64,000 nt of DNA from positions 682,001 through 746,000 of the forward strand of contig NZ_JACHZR010000004.1 in the NCBI RefSeq assembly GCF_014193695.1, written 5' to 3'. This document shows positions 34,234 through 43,794 of the stretch, piece by piece. The notes below the pieces were generated by a model that saw nothing but the letters and a program-made list of their open reading frames with translations, had not been told where the DNA came from and made no database searches. A program made the translations under genes and the position numbers. Numbering within the stretch: position 1 is the first letter of the stretch; every line of letters begins with the position of its first letter. This DNA comes from Rhizobium sp. BK316 (GTDB lineage Bacteria > Pseudomonadota > Alphaproteobacteria > Rhizobiales > Rhizobiaceae).

Positions 34234-36753
34234 CTATACCGCCGGCTTGCCGGATTTCATGCTGGTGTCGCCCTCGTCCTCACCGTTCGTGTTCCGGCGC
34301 AGCCGGAAGATTATGAGGACAGGCGCTGCTATATAGATGGAGGAGAATGTTCCAAGCGCAACGCCGAAGAGCATGGTGAATGTGAACGAGCGGATGACGG
34401 CTCCGCCGAAGATGTAGAGCGCAAGCAGCGCAAGCAAGGTCGTGGCGCCCGTCAGAACGGTGCGCGAGAGCGTCTGGTTGATCGCCGCATCGATCAGGAT
34501 CGGCAGCGGCATTTTCCTGTAGCGCTTCAGGTTTTCGCGCATGCGGTCATAGACGACGACGGTGTCGTTCAGCGAATAGCCGACGACGGTGAGCAATGCG
34601 GCCACGCTCGTCAGATTGAATTCCATGCCCGTCAGCACGAAGAGGCCGAGCATGATGATGACATCGTGCAGCGTCGCGACGATCGCGCCGACCGCAAACT
34701 GCCATTCGAAGCGGATCCAGATATAGACCAGGATGGCGAACAGCGAGGCAAGGATGCCGATCGTCGCCAGCATCGTCAACTCGCCGGAGACGGCCGGGCC
34801 GACGACCTCGACACGGCGAAAATCATAGTCCTCGGCCAGTTCGCCGCGAATGAACGTCGCCACCGATTGCTCGGCATTTTCGCCGCCGTCCTGCGAGCCT
34901 ACGCGGATCAGGGCGTTGGTGGCATCGCCGATTCGCTCGACGCGCACCGGTCCGAGGTTCAACTCGTTCAGACGGGCGCTGAGATCGGCAATATCGGCAT
35001 TGCCCTGCTTCGCTTTGACCTCGACCAGCGAACCGCCGGTGAAGTCGATGCCGAGCTGCAGGCCGACCGAGGCGAAGGCGAGCATTGCGGCGATGCAAAG
35101 TGCCGCCGATGCCGTGAAGACATAGCGGCGAATGCCCATGAAACGAATATTGGCATGCTCGAACAGGCTTGCCAGCGCGCTCTTCGGCAGATGGCGGGGA
35201 TGCCGCTTCGCCAGCCAGGCGGCGACGAAGCCGTGCGTCAGCGTGAAGGCCGTCAGGATGGTCGTGAGGATGCCGACGGCCAGCGTCACGGCAAAGCCGC
35301 GAATGGATTCGCTGCCGACGAAAAACAGAATGACGGCGGCGATGAAGATCGTGACGTTAGCATCGACGATGGTGGCGAAAGCACGCGAGAAGCCGCGCTC
35401 GACCGCCTGGGCGAAGGTCGTATGCGGCACCCTCGCTTCTTCGCGGATGCGCTCATAGATCAGCACGTTGGAATCCACCGCCATGCCGACGATCAGCACG
35501 AGGCCGGCAATGCCCGGAAGCGTCAGCGTCGCGCCGGCAACGCTTAAGACCGCAACGATCAGCACCAGATTGAAGACCAGTGAAACGACGGCGATGATGC
35601 CGAGCATACGATAGAGCGCGATCATCAGCACAGCGACGAGCACCACCGCGACAATGCCGGCAATCAGACCGGAGAAAACGGATTCGGAACCGAAGAGCGG
35701 GCTGACAGTGCGCTCCTCGACGGCCGTCAACGTTGCAGGCAGCGCGCCGGCCCGAAGCATGACGGCCAGATCCTCAACGCCCTCTTCGGAGAAATTGGCG
35801 GCAATCTCACCGCGTCCGTCTGTGATCGGCGCTTCGATGACGGGGCTTGCCATCACCTGATCGTCGAAGACGATGGCGAGATGCTTTCCGACATTGGCGG
35901 TCGTTGCCTGTGCAAGGCGCTGCGCAGCCTCGGCGTTCAGCCGGTAGACGACCGCGCTGTCCTGCGTCTGTGGGTCAGTCTTCGTATCGACCTCGGCAAA
36001 ATCTGCGCCTGTCGCAATTATCGAGCGATCGACGAGATAGGGGACCGGCGGATCATCCAGCGAATAGAGCACCTGCGATGTCGCGGGCCAGCGGCCGGCG
36101 AGCGCCTGCTGGCCGGTCATGCTTTCATCGATCAGGTGGAAGGAGAGGGCCGCAGGTTCGTTCAGCAGGTTCTTCAACCGCTCGGCGTCGACGGAGCCGA
36201 GGACCTGCATGGCGATACGGTCGTTCCCGTCAGGACGAACGGTGAAATTCTCCATTCCAAAGCCGGCGATGCGGCGGGCGACGATATCGAGGGAGCGCGT
36301 CTGCGCCGCTACCGTATCGGCATCGATCGCCTTGTCGGAGATCTGCAGCGTCAATTGGCCATCATTGCTCTGCTGGAGAGCAACATTGGCCGATGTCAGT
36401 GATTTCAGAAGATCGGCGGCAGCCTGAAGCTGGGCCGGATCGGTGATCTTGACCGTCACCGTCTGGCCGGTTCCTGTGAGCCCGGTATAGCGGATGCCGG
36501 CGCCACGGAGCTTGTCACGAACGCCGGCGACCGTTTTTTCGAGCCGGTCTCGGATGATATCCGCGCGCTCGAGGCGAAATACGATGTAGGAGCCGCCCTG
36601 CAGATCGAGACCGAGCGTGATACGGTCCTGCCGGACCCACCCTGGCAGGGAGGAAAGCTGCGCCTGGCTCAGAAGATTAGGCGCAGCGACGACAATAGCG
36701 GCAATCGCGACCAACCAGATCAGAAGTGTTTTCAAGCGGGAAAAATGGTGCAT
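34234..36753 (-). CDS. secDF: Protein translocase SecDF, fused subunits
   Basis: An 839-residue fusion of SecD (about 1-530) and SecF (about 540-839). SecD begins with one membrane helix, then GLDLQGGSYIVFRLE and a periplasmic P1 domain, then five helices with LPGIAGLVLIVGMAVDSNVLI. The SecF half repeats the layout, with GIDFTGGSLVEVKA and VVGYSLNDTVVVYDRMRENL. It uses the proton gradient to pull proteins through SecYEG. yajC lies 43 bp upstream on the same strand. Confidence 0.96.
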   Translation of the reverse strand: MHHFSRLKTLLIWLVAIAAIVVAAPNLLSQAQLSSLPGWVRQDRITLGLDLQGGSYIVFRLERADIIRDRLEKTVAGVRDKLRGAGIRYTGLTGTGQTVTVKITDPAQLQAAADLLKSLTSANVALQQSNDGQLTLQISDKAIDADTVAAQTRSLDIVARRIAGFGMENFTVRPDGNDRIAMQVLGSVDAERLKNLLNEPAALSFHLIDESMTGQQALAGRWPATSQVLYSLDDPPVPYLVDRSIIATGADFAEVDTKTDPQTQDSAVVYRLNAEAAQRLAQATTANVGKHLAIVFDDQVMASPVIEAPITDGRGEIAANFSEEGVEDLAVMLRAGALPATLTAVEERTVSPLFGSESVFSGLIAGIVAVVLVAVLMIALYRMLGIIAVVSLVFNLVLIVAVLSVAGATLTLPGIAGLVLIVGMAVDSNVLIYERIREEARVPHTTFAQAVERGFSRAFATIVDANVTIFIAAVILFFVGSESIRGFAVTLAVGILTTILTAFTLTHGFVAAWLAKRHPRHLPKSALASLFEHANIRFMGIRRYVFTASAALCIAAMLAFASVGLQLGIDFTGGSLVEVKAKQGNADIADLSARLNELNLGPVRVERIGDATNALIRVGSQDGGENAEQSVATFIRGELAEDYDFRRVEVVGPAVSGELTMLATIGILASLFAILVYIWIRFEWQFAVGAIVATLHDVIIMLGLFVLTGMEFNLTSVAALLTVVGYSLNDTVVVYDRMRENLKRYRKMPLPILIDAAINQTLSRTVLTGATTLLALLALYIFGGAVIRSFTFTMLFGVALGTFSSIYIAAPVLIIFRLRRNTNGEDEGDTSMKSGKPAV

Positions 36754-36796
36754 TCTCTCGACTATCTTCCGATCCGGCGGGTGTTGCTATTGCATA

Positions 36797-37144
36797 TTAT
36801 GCAGCGTCAGCCTTGACCGGCTCGCCCTTCACGCGGACTTCGGAAATTCCGGTACGGACGATGCGCACGCGCACGCCTTCGGCGATTTCGACTTCCACTT
36901 CCTTCTCGTCGACAACCTTCGTAACCTTGCCGACGAGGCCGCCGCCGGTGACGATCTGGTCGCCGCGACGGATCGCCTTCAGGGTTTCCTCACGCTTCTT
37001 GGCCTGAGCACGCTGCGGGCGGATAAGTAGGAAATACCAGACCACCATCAGCGGCACGAACAGGATGATCATTTCGAGGCCTGAGCCGCCGAAAGCACTC
37101 GTGGCGTCAGTTGCGCTCTGGGCAAATGCCGGGGTGATAAACAT
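36797..37144 (-). CDS. yajC: Preprotein translocase accessory subunit YajC
   Basis: A 115-residue protein with one membrane helix (about residues 25-45, MIILFVPLMVVWYFLLIRPQRAQAKKREE at its core) and a small basic cytoplasmic domain with VTGGGLVGKVTKV. It accompanies SecDF in the holo-translocon and is the first gene of the yajC-secDF-Mth938-NDUFAF6-like series. Confidence 0.95.
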   Translation of the reverse strand: MFITPAFAQSATDATSAFGGSGLEMIILFVPLMVVWYFLLIRPQRAQAKKREETLKAIRRGDQIVTGGGLVGKVTKVVDEKEVEVEIAEGVRVRIVRTGISEVRVKGEPVKADAA

Positions 37145-37353
37145 GCTAAGCTCCTAAGGCTGTGGGCGGCGGAACCCCGCCTCTCTTTTCAAGTCGCCGG
37201 ACTATAGTTGCAGCCTTGATGAATGCAACAAAAACAGCCGGCAACCGTACCGATTCCGCTGCCTCATAACCTTTCCGCTGTGGAAAGGCCATGCTACCCG
37301 GCATTAAAAAAAAGACAGCGGATTATCGCTGCAATCTATGAAGGAGGCACCCG

Positions 37354-38226
37354 ATGGCCGAGGAAATCAATAGCGTTCTGCTTCAGGAGCTGAAGAGGCT
37401 CGCGAATGCGGTGGAGCGGCTGGCGGGACCGGCGCCTGCCGCCAACGACTGGAATGCTGCCGACTGTTTCGTCTGGTCCCCCGCCCGCCAGTATTTGCAG
37501 CCCGTCAAGCGTCCCAACCGCGTAGCGCTGAAGCTCATCCGCGGGGTCGATCACGTGCGCGATATCCTGCACGAAAATACCGTGCGTTTTGCCGAGGGCT
37601 ATGCGGCCAATAACGTCCTTCTCTGGGGCGCGCGCGGCATGGGCAAGTCGTCTCTCGTCAAGGCCGTGCACGAAGACGTGCGCCGCGAGAGTGGCGTATC
37701 GCTGAAGCTCGTCGAAGTGCATCGCGAGGATATCGCCAGCCTGCCCACACTTCTCGACCTCCTCAAAGATATGCCGCATCGCGTCATCGTCTTCTGCGAC
37801 GATCTTTCCTTCGACCACGACGATACCGCCTACAAGTCGCTCAAGGCCGCGCTCGATGGCGGCGTGGAGGGGCGGCCGGACAATGTGCTGTTCTATGCCA
37901 CGTCCAACCGGCGCCACCTGCTGCCGCGTCAGATGATGGAGAACGAACAGTCGACGGCAATCAATCCGTCCGAAGCCGTCGAGGAAAAGGTGTCGCTTTC
38001 CGATCGCTTCGGGCTGTGGCTCGGCTTCCACAAATGCAGCCAGGAAGATTATCTGATGATGATCGATGGTTATGCCGACCACTTCAAGCTCGGCCTCGAC
38101 CGCGAGAAGATGCATGCCGAAGCGCTGGAATGGGCAACGACCCGCGGCGCCCGCTCCGGCCGCGTCGCATGGCAGTATATCCAGGATCTGGCGGGGCGAC
38201 TGCGCATCCATCTCGACCCCGCTTAG
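37354..38226 (+). CDS. DUF815 AAA-type ATPase
   Basis: A 290-residue ATP-binding protein. The Walker A motif GARGMGKSSLVKAV begins at residue 92; a Walker B-like RVIVFCDDLSF lies near 150, followed by FYATSNRRHLLP, the sensor 1 position. This is the DUF815 family of AAA ATPases with no assigned role. AAGGAGG precedes the ATG. It diverges from yajC and is separated from the NlpD-like gene by a shared terminator. Confidence 0.9.
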   Translation: MAEEINSVLLQELKRLANAVERLAGPAPAANDWNAADCFVWSPARQYLQPVKRPNRVALKLIRGVDHVRDILHENTVRFAEGYAANNVLLWGARGMGKSSLVKAVHEDVRRESGVSLKLVEVHREDIASLPTLLDLLKDMPHRVIVFCDDLSFDHDDTAYKSLKAALDGGVEGRPDNVLFYATSNRRHLLPRQMMENEQSTAINPSEAVEEKVSLSDRFGLWLGFHKCSQEDYLMMIDGYADHFKLGLDREKMHAEALEWATTRGARSGRVAWQYIQDLAGRLRIHLDPA

Positions 38227-38238
38227 ACATTTCCCAAC

Positions 38239-38282
38239 GCGTGTCGTTGTCGCAAACCGCTGCACAGTTTTGCGCGACACGC
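38239..38282. repeat. Palindromic element copy B (GCGTGTCG...CGACACGC)
   Basis: Outer arms 38239-38246 and 38275-38282, inner arms CGCAAA and TTTTGCG. Same size (44 bp) and near-identical sequence as the copy at 32410-32453. It lies 12 bp after the DUF815 stop. Confidence 0.75.
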
Positions 38283-38293
38283 TTCAAAACGAC

Positions 38294-38320
38294 AAAAGCC
38301 CGGTCACCGACCGGGCTTTT
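38294..38320. terminator. Bidirectional terminator between the DUF815 gene and the NlpD-like gene
   Basis: AAAAGCCCGGTC (38294-38305) pairs perfectly with GACCGGGCTTTT (38309-38320) across a 3-base loop, giving a T-run in both directions. Confidence 0.88.
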
Positions 38321-38359
38321 GCATTTCCCTGAGACGCTCTACCTGCTCAAGAAATATCG

Positions 38360-39997
38360 CTATTCAAGAAAGGTCATTGGATTGACCGGGGCCGCATCCT
38401 TGCGGACCTCGAAATGTACCTGCGGCTGCTTTACGTCGCCGCTCATGCCCGACACGGCGACCGTCTGGCCGCGCTGGATCTTCTGGCCGCGGGTGACGCT
38501 CAGCGTATCGGCGTTACCGTAGACGGTGACGGTGCCGTCATCGTGACGGACGAGAACGGTATTGCCGAGTTCCTTCAGGCCGTTGCCGGCATAGATGACG
38601 ACGCCATTTTCAGCAGCCTTGATCGCAGTACCCTGCGGAACCGAGATGTCGATGCCGTCATTGCGGCTGCCGTTGACGTTGGCACCATACGCGGCAATCA
38701 CCTGACCGCGAACCGGCCAGCGATATTTGCCGATGCCAGTGGCTTCCGGAGCTGCTGCGCTGACATCGGACTTCTTCTCGACGTCGTCGACCGTCTGCGT
38801 GGCGGCAGGAGCCTTGTAAGGCGCCGGCTGCGCGGAAGCGGTCTGGACCGGAGCGCTCGCGGCCTGGGCGGGCTTTACCTGATCGACCTTCTGCGCCGGG
38901 ATGGACGCGGTCTTGATCGCATCGGCGGAAGCCGCGCCGTTCGGGATCTTCAATTCCTGACCGATGCGGATCGAACCTGCCGACAGATTGTTGGCCGCCT
39001 TGATAGCGTCGATATTGGCGCCCGTCGCCTTGGCGATCTTGGTAAGCGAGTCACCCTGCTTGACCGTGTAAGTACCGACAGCGCCCTTCGGATCCTTACC
39101 GGCACCCGAGGGAACCTTACCTGCCGGGTCCGCGCTTGCGACGGTCTTGTCGCGAGCGAAATTGGCGCCTGGAACAACGGCCACCTTCTGTTCCTGGCCC
39201 TTCGTCGGCTGCGGCAGGTTGCCGGGCTTGGAAAGGTCAGCGGACTGGGCTGCGGCCTTGGCGGCATTGTTGCCACCATTGAAGGTCGGGATGAGGATCG
39301 CCTGGCCGGGCTGTGCGGCGGATGCCGTCTTCAGATTGTTGACGCGCAGGATTTCCTTTTCCGGAACGCCGTACCGACGGGAAAGGATGGCGATGTTTTC
39401 ACCGGGACGCAGAGTGACGGACGGTGCATTGGCGCCGGACCAGCCGGAGACCTTCGGTGTCGTGCCTGTCGTCAGCGCATCGGGCGCAACCCTCGGAGCC
39501 GACGCAGCAGCCGGTGCAATACGATCAGGCTTCGGAGCGGCCGGGAACGGTTGGGCGAGAGCGACATCCCTCTCTCGCTGACGTGAGGAAACCGGACCTG
39601 CGCTTGGCGGCGAGAGATCGGAACGCTGAACAGAAACCGGGGTGGATGCCATCCGTGCGTTGGAGCTGACCGGCTCATAGCTCGAACGACCCGGATAGGG
39701 CTGGCTCATCCCCTGATTGCTCGCGCCGTAAGCCGGCTGGCCCTGATTGCTCGCGGCATAAGCCGGTTGAATGCCTGAGCCGCCGAGATCGGCGCGCGGC
39801 ACCGGGTCGCCCTGCGGGCCGTTGAAGCTCCTGCGCGGGATGGAATTTGTCGTGATCTGATCCTGCCCGGAGGAGGAAAACAGACTGCCGAAACGCGTCA
39901 CATCAGAGCTGCAGCCCGTAGCTGCGCTCGCCAGCAAGGCGACCACCAGAAGATTCCCGGCCGACTTCCCGAACTTCGGCGAAAAACTAAAACGCAT
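38360..39997 (-). CDS. LysM and LytM-domain lipoprotein, NlpD/DipM-like, with degenerate metal site
   Basis: A 545-residue envelope protein. The signal ends in a lipobox (ASAATGC). A long Ser/Pro/Ala linker carries two LysM domains (VTLRPGENIAILSRRYGV and TYTVKQGDSLTKIAKATGA in each start). The C-terminal M23/LytM domain reads NDGIDISVPQG, VTVYGNAD and QVHFEVR, where active peptidases have H-x-x-x-D and H-x-H ligands; two of the usual histidines are missing. Such LytM factors activate amidases at division instead of cutting peptidoglycan. The surE-pcm-nlpD order is classical. ATG 39997 is chosen; GTG 40009 is possible. Confidence 0.88.
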   Translation of the reverse strand: MRFSFSPKFGKSAGNLLVVALLASAATGCSSDVTRFGSLFSSSGQDQITTNSIPRRSFNGPQGDPVPRADLGGSGIQPAYAASNQGQPAYGASNQGMSQPYPGRSSYEPVSSNARMASTPVSVQRSDLSPPSAGPVSSRQRERDVALAQPFPAAPKPDRIAPAAASAPRVAPDALTTGTTPKVSGWSGANAPSVTLRPGENIAILSRRYGVPEKEILRVNNLKTASAAQPGQAILIPTFNGGNNAAKAAAQSADLSKPGNLPQPTKGQEQKVAVVPGANFARDKTVASADPAGKVPSGAGKDPKGAVGTYTVKQGDSLTKIAKATGANIDAIKAANNLSAGSIRIGQELKIPNGAASADAIKTASIPAQKVDQVKPAQAASAPVQTASAQPAPYKAPAATQTVDDVEKKSDVSAAAPEATGIGKYRWPVRGQVIAAYGANVNGSRNDGIDISVPQGTAIKAAENGVVIYAGNGLKELGNTVLVRHDDGTVTVYGNADTLSVTRGQKIQRGQTVAVSGMSGDVKQPQVHFEVRKDAAPVNPMTFLE

Positions 39998-40160
39998 GAC
40001 TCGACCCACTTAGAACGCAACCATTTGTGAATCTATTAAAGCGCGTTAGTGTTACCATGCGGTTAAGGCGCTGGAATCAGTGCTATATTTTTGAGAGCTT
40101 GATAACCATAAGTTTGCGGGCGAAAAGTCATAGCCCGCAGGCCCTGGAGCCTTGCCTAGC

Positions 40161-40814
40161 TTAAAGCTGGGAAGCGAGGCGGGGAACGATCGGCAGATAG
40201 GGAGCGTCGAAGAGCTCTTCCCGCTCGAAGCGGCTGCCGGTTTTGGTCAATCGAACCATGCGGCATTCGTTTTCGGATATGATCAGCGGCGCAATCATAG
40301 AACCGCCCGAAACGAGCTGATCGGCATAGAAGCGCGGCATGGAATTGAAGGCAGCCGTGACCAGGATACGGTCGAAGGTGCCCTCGCCCTGCATGCCGGC
40401 GCTGCCATCGGCCTGACGGATGATGATGTTGCGCAGGCTCAGCGATTCCATGCGGCGCTGCGCCGAAAGCGTCAGCGTCTTATATCGGTCGACCGTGAGC
40501 ACGCGTTCAGCAATGCGACCGATGACCGCCGCGGTAAAGCCGCTGCCGGTGCCGATTTCGAGCACGCGCTGGCCGGGGCGGACTTTCAGATGATGGAGAA
40601 GACGGACGGCAAAATCGACGCCTTCGAGGAAGGAGCCGCAATCAATCGGAATGGTGCGGCTGGAATAGGCATTCTCTGCAAATTGCGGAGGCACGAAGAG
40701 CGAGCGCGGCGTCTGCTCGACTGCCGTCAGCAAATCGATGTCGGAAATGCCTTCTGCGCGCAATCTGAGGACCAGCGCCGCAAAGCCCTCCTTCTCGGCC
40801 AGTTTCGCCGTCAC
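40161..40814 (-). CDS. pcm: Protein-L-isoaspartate O-methyltransferase
   Basis: A 217-residue SAM-dependent enzyme that repairs isoaspartyl damage. The SAM motif VLEIGTGSGFTAAVIG, the substrate segment SSRTIPIDCGSF near residue 50 and ERVLTVDRY follow the family order. Its start overlaps the surE stop by four bases, and the NlpD-like gene follows 163 bp later. Confidence 0.94.
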   Translation of the reverse strand: MTAKLAEKEGFAALVLRLRAEGISDIDLLTAVEQTPRSLFVPPQFAENAYSSRTIPIDCGSFLEGVDFAVRLLHHLKVRPGQRVLEIGTGSGFTAAVIGRIAERVLTVDRYKTLTLSAQRRMESLSLRNIIIRQADGSAGMQGEGTFDRILVTAAFNSMPRFYADQLVSGGSMIAPLIISENECRMVRLTKTGSRFEREELFDAPYLPIVPRLASQL

Positions 40815-41584
40815 CCCTTCACTCCGTGTCCGATGGCCCGCGCCACGCGGTCCGTCACGGAATAATCGGTCAGATCCAGTTTCAAAGGTGTTACCGAAAT
40901 CTTATTATGCTTCAGCGCGTGAATATCGCTGCCCTCGGTAAAGGCGCCGGCGCGCTCGCCGAATTTCAGCCAGTAATAGGGAAAACCGCGGCCATCCGTG
41001 CGCGCATCGACCTGCAGGTTGAAAGCAAGCTTGCCCTGCGCCGTCACCTCGACGCCCTCGACCTCGTCGGGACGACAGTTCGGAAAATTGAGATTCAGGA
41101 AGGTACCCTCAGGCAGATCGACCGCCATCAGCTTTTCGAGCAGTGCCGGCGCATGCGCCTCGCAAACCTCCCAGGGCAGGATGCGCGCACCATCATCATA
41201 GATGTAGGCCTGGCTGAGGGCGAAGGAGCGCACGCCCTGCATCGTGCCTTCAATGGCGCCGGCGATCGTGCCGGAATAGGTCACGTCGTCGGCGACGTTG
41301 GAACCGGAATTGACGCCTGACAGAACAAGATCCGGCTTGATGTCGAGCACCTGCTTGATGCCCATGATGACGCAATCGGTCGGCGTGCCGCGCAGCGCAT
41401 AATGCTTGTCTGAAATCTTCCGGAGCCTGAGCGGCTCCGAAAGGCTGAGCGAATGGGCAAGGCCGCTCTGATCGGTTTCGGGGGCGACGATCCAGACATC
41501 GTCAGAAAGCGCTCTTGCGATCCGTTCCAGCGCACCCAAGCCTTCGGCATGGATACCGTCGTCATTCGTCAGCAAGATGCGCAT
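40811..41584 (-). CDS. surE: 5'/3'-nucleotidase SurE
   Basis: A 257-residue metal-dependent nucleotidase of survival protein type. MRILLTNDDGI gives the metal ligands Asp8 and Asp9; SGVNSGSNVADDVTYSGTIAGAIEG is the other signature. It overlaps pcm by four bases and follows serS by 4 bp, so serS-surE-pcm form one unit. Confidence 0.96.
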   Translation of the reverse strand: MRILLTNDDGIHAEGLGALERIARALSDDVWIVAPETDQSGLAHSLSLSEPLRLRKISDKHYALRGTPTDCVIMGIKQVLDIKPDLVLSGVNSGSNVADDVTYSGTIAGAIEGTMQGVRSFALSQAYIYDDGARILPWEVCEAHAPALLEKLMAVDLPEGTFLNLNFPNCRPDEVEGVEVTAQGKLAFNLQVDARTDGRGFPYYWLKFGERAGAFTEGSDIHALKHNKISVTPLKLDLTDYSVTDRVARAIGHGVKG

Positions 41585-41588
41585 CGTC

Positions 41589-42872
41589 TCAAGCCGCCCG
41601 TTCGATCTTCGTCAGACCGCCCATATAGGGCAGCAAAACGTCCGGAATCGTGACCGAGCCATCCTCGTTCAGATAATTTTCGAGAACCGCAATCAGGCAG
41701 CGGCCGACCGCCGTACCGGAGCCGTTCAGCGTGTGGACGAACTTCGTCGCCTTGTCGTCCTTGCCTCGATAGCGAGCATTCATGCGCCGTGCCTGGAAAT
41801 CGCCGCAGACCGAGCAGGAGGAGATTTCGCGGAAGGTGTTCTGTCCCGGCAACCAGACTTCGAGGTCATAGGTCTTGCGCGAGCCGAAGCCCATATCGCC
41901 GGTGCAGAGCGTCATCGTGCGGAAATGCAGGCCGAGGCGTTTCAGCACTTCTTCGGCGCAGGCCGTCATCCGCTCATGTTCGGCAATCGCGCTCTCAGCG
42001 TCGGTGATCGAGACGAGCTCGCACTTCCAGAACTGGTGCTGGCGCAGCATGCCGCGGGTATCGCGGCCGGCAGAACCAGCTTCCGAACGGAAGGACGGGG
42101 TGAGTGCGGTGAAGCGCAACGGCAGCTTTTCCTGATCGAGGATTTCCTCGCGTACGAGGTTGGTCAGCGTCACTTCCGCCGTCGGGATCAGCCAGCGGCC
42201 ATCGTTGGTGCGGAACAGATCTTCCGCGAATTTCGGCAGCTGGGCGGTGCCGTAGACAGCTTCGTCACGAACCATCAGCGGCGAGGACACTTCGGTATAG
42301 CCGTGTTCGGTCGTGTGCAGGTCGATCATGAACTGACCGAGCGCACGTTCAAGCTTGGCCAATTGGCTGGTCAGAACCGTGAAGCGCGAACCTGACAGCT
42401 TGGCTGCGCGCTCGAAATCCATGTAGCCAAGGGCCTCGCCGATTTCGAAATGCTCCTTCGGCGCATGGTTCCAGCGCGGCTTTTCGCCAACGACGCGGGT
42501 CACGACATTGTCGTGTTCGTCCTTACCAACTGGCACGTCGTCAAACGGCACGTTCGGAATACGCGAGAGCTGGTCGTTGAGCTCGGCGGAAAGCGCACGC
42601 TCCTCCTCTTCGGCAGCCGGCAGCATTTCCTTGATCTCGGCAACCTCGGCCTTCAGCTTGTCGGCAAGCTCGGCGTTCTTCTGCGCCATGGCCGCACCGA
42701 TCTCCTTGGAGGCGGCGTTGCGGCGGGAGAGCAGATCCTGCGCCTTCTGCACGGCGGAGCGGCGCTTTTCATCAAGGGCGATGAGAGATTGCGACAGAGG
42801 TTCCGCGCTGCGCTTGGCAAGGGCAGCATCGAGAGCCTCGGGATTCTCACGGATCCATTTGATATCGAGCAT
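41589..42872 (-). CDS. serS: Seryl-tRNA synthetase
   Basis: A 427-residue class II synthetase. The N-terminal coiled-coil arm (about residues 25-105) reaches for the tRNA-Ser long arm. Motif 2 reads FRSEAGSAGRDTRGMLRQHQF and motif 3 NGSGTAVGRCLIAVLENY. It charges tRNA-Ser and, for selenocysteine, tRNA-Sec. ATG 42872 (MLDIKWIREN) is the family start; the frame extends seven codons. Confidence 0.96.
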   Translation of the reverse strand: MLDIKWIRENPEALDAALAKRSAEPLSQSLIALDEKRRSAVQKAQDLLSRRNAASKEIGAAMAQKNAELADKLKAEVAEIKEMLPAAEEEERALSAELNDQLSRIPNVPFDDVPVGKDEHDNVVTRVVGEKPRWNHAPKEHFEIGEALGYMDFERAAKLSGSRFTVLTSQLAKLERALGQFMIDLHTTEHGYTEVSSPLMVRDEAVYGTAQLPKFAEDLFRTNDGRWLIPTAEVTLTNLVREEILDQEKLPLRFTALTPSFRSEAGSAGRDTRGMLRQHQFWKCELVSITDAESAIAEHERMTACAEEVLKRLGLHFRTMTLCTGDMGFGSRKTYDLEVWLPGQNTFREISSCSVCGDFQARRMNARYRGKDDKATKFVHTLNGSGTAVGRCLIAVLENYLNEDGSVTIPDVLLPYMGGLTKIERAA

Positions 42873-42903
42873 CGTCGTTCCAGATCGTTTCAACAGAAAT
42901 GAA

Positions 42904-42927
42904 CCGGTCGGAGAAAACCCCGACCGG
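42904..42927 (-). terminator. Stem-loop between tatC and serS
   Basis: CCGGTCGG (42904-42911) pairs with CCGACCGG (42920-42927) over an 8-base loop. There is no good T-run, so it may be a weak terminator or a processing site rather than a full stop. Confidence 0.4.
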
Positions 42928-42966
42928 ATGGAAAACGGCAGAACTCAGAGAAATGTCCTGATGCGC

Positions 42967-43794
42967 TCAGACGCTGTCCGTCTTGGCGACGTCGGAGGAT
43001 TCACTGGCCTCTTCAAGCGCCTGTTTGGAACGCTGACGCTCCACGAGTCGTGCCGCGTAGATGGAAATCTCGTAGAGAAGGATCGTCGGCAGCGCAAGAC
43101 CGATCTGAGACATGGGATCGGGCGGCGTCAGAACCGCAGCCACGACGAAGGCAAGCACGATCGCGAACTTGCGCTTCTCAACGAGCCATTGTGAGGTGAG
43201 AAGACCGACGCGGGCGAGCAGCGTGGTGATGACGGGAAGCTGGAAGACGAGACCGAAGGAGAAGACCAGCGTCATGATGAGGCTCAGATATTCCGAGACC
43301 TTCGGCAGGAGCGAGATCGCCACTTCGTCATGGCCCGGCGCCTGCTGCATCGACAGGAAAAACCACATGACCATCGGCGTGAAAAAGAAATAGACCAGCG
43401 CGGCGCCCATGAGGAACAGGATCGGCGATGCGATCAGGAACGGCAGGAAGGCCTGGCGCTCGTTCTTGTAGAGGCCGGGAGCGACGAACTTGTAGATCTG
43501 TGCTGCGATGATCGGGAAGGCGATCACAAGACCGCCGAACATGGCAACCTTGACCTGCGTGAAGAAGAACTCCTGCGGCGCGGTGTAGATGAGCTGCGCT
43601 TTCTCGACATCGAGGTGAGCCCAGCTGACGGCAAGCTTGTAGGGAAAGACGAGATAATTAAAGATGTGCTTGGCGAAAATGAAGCACGCGATGAAGGCGA
43701 TGAAGAACGCCCCGATCGACCAGATAAGCCGCTTACGCAGCTCCATCAGGTGCTCGATCAACGGCTGCGGCTTGTCTTCGATATCACCGCTCAT
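42967..43794 (-). CDS. tatC: Twin-arginine translocase subunit TatC
   Basis: A 275-residue integral protein with six membrane segments. QPLIEHLMELRKRLIWSIG at the start is the signal-peptide-binding region, with the conserved HLxELRxR pattern, and FAFG-like PPEVxSQ-type sequence appears as LTPPDPMSQIGLALPTILLYE. TatC recognises the RR signal of folded proteins. It starts within the tatB stop (ATGA). Confidence 0.96.
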   Translation of the reverse strand: MSGDIEDKPQPLIEHLMELRKRLIWSIGAFFIAFIACFIFAKHIFNYLVFPYKLAVSWAHLDVEKAQLIYTAPQEFFFTQVKVAMFGGLVIAFPIIAAQIYKFVAPGLYKNERQAFLPFLIASPILFLMGAALVYFFFTPMVMWFFLSMQQAPGHDEVAISLLPKVSEYLSLIMTLVFSFGLVFQLPVITTLLARVGLLTSQWLVEKRKFAIVLAFVVAAVLTPPDPMSQIGLALPTILLYEISIYAARLVERQRSKQALEEASESSDVAKTDSV

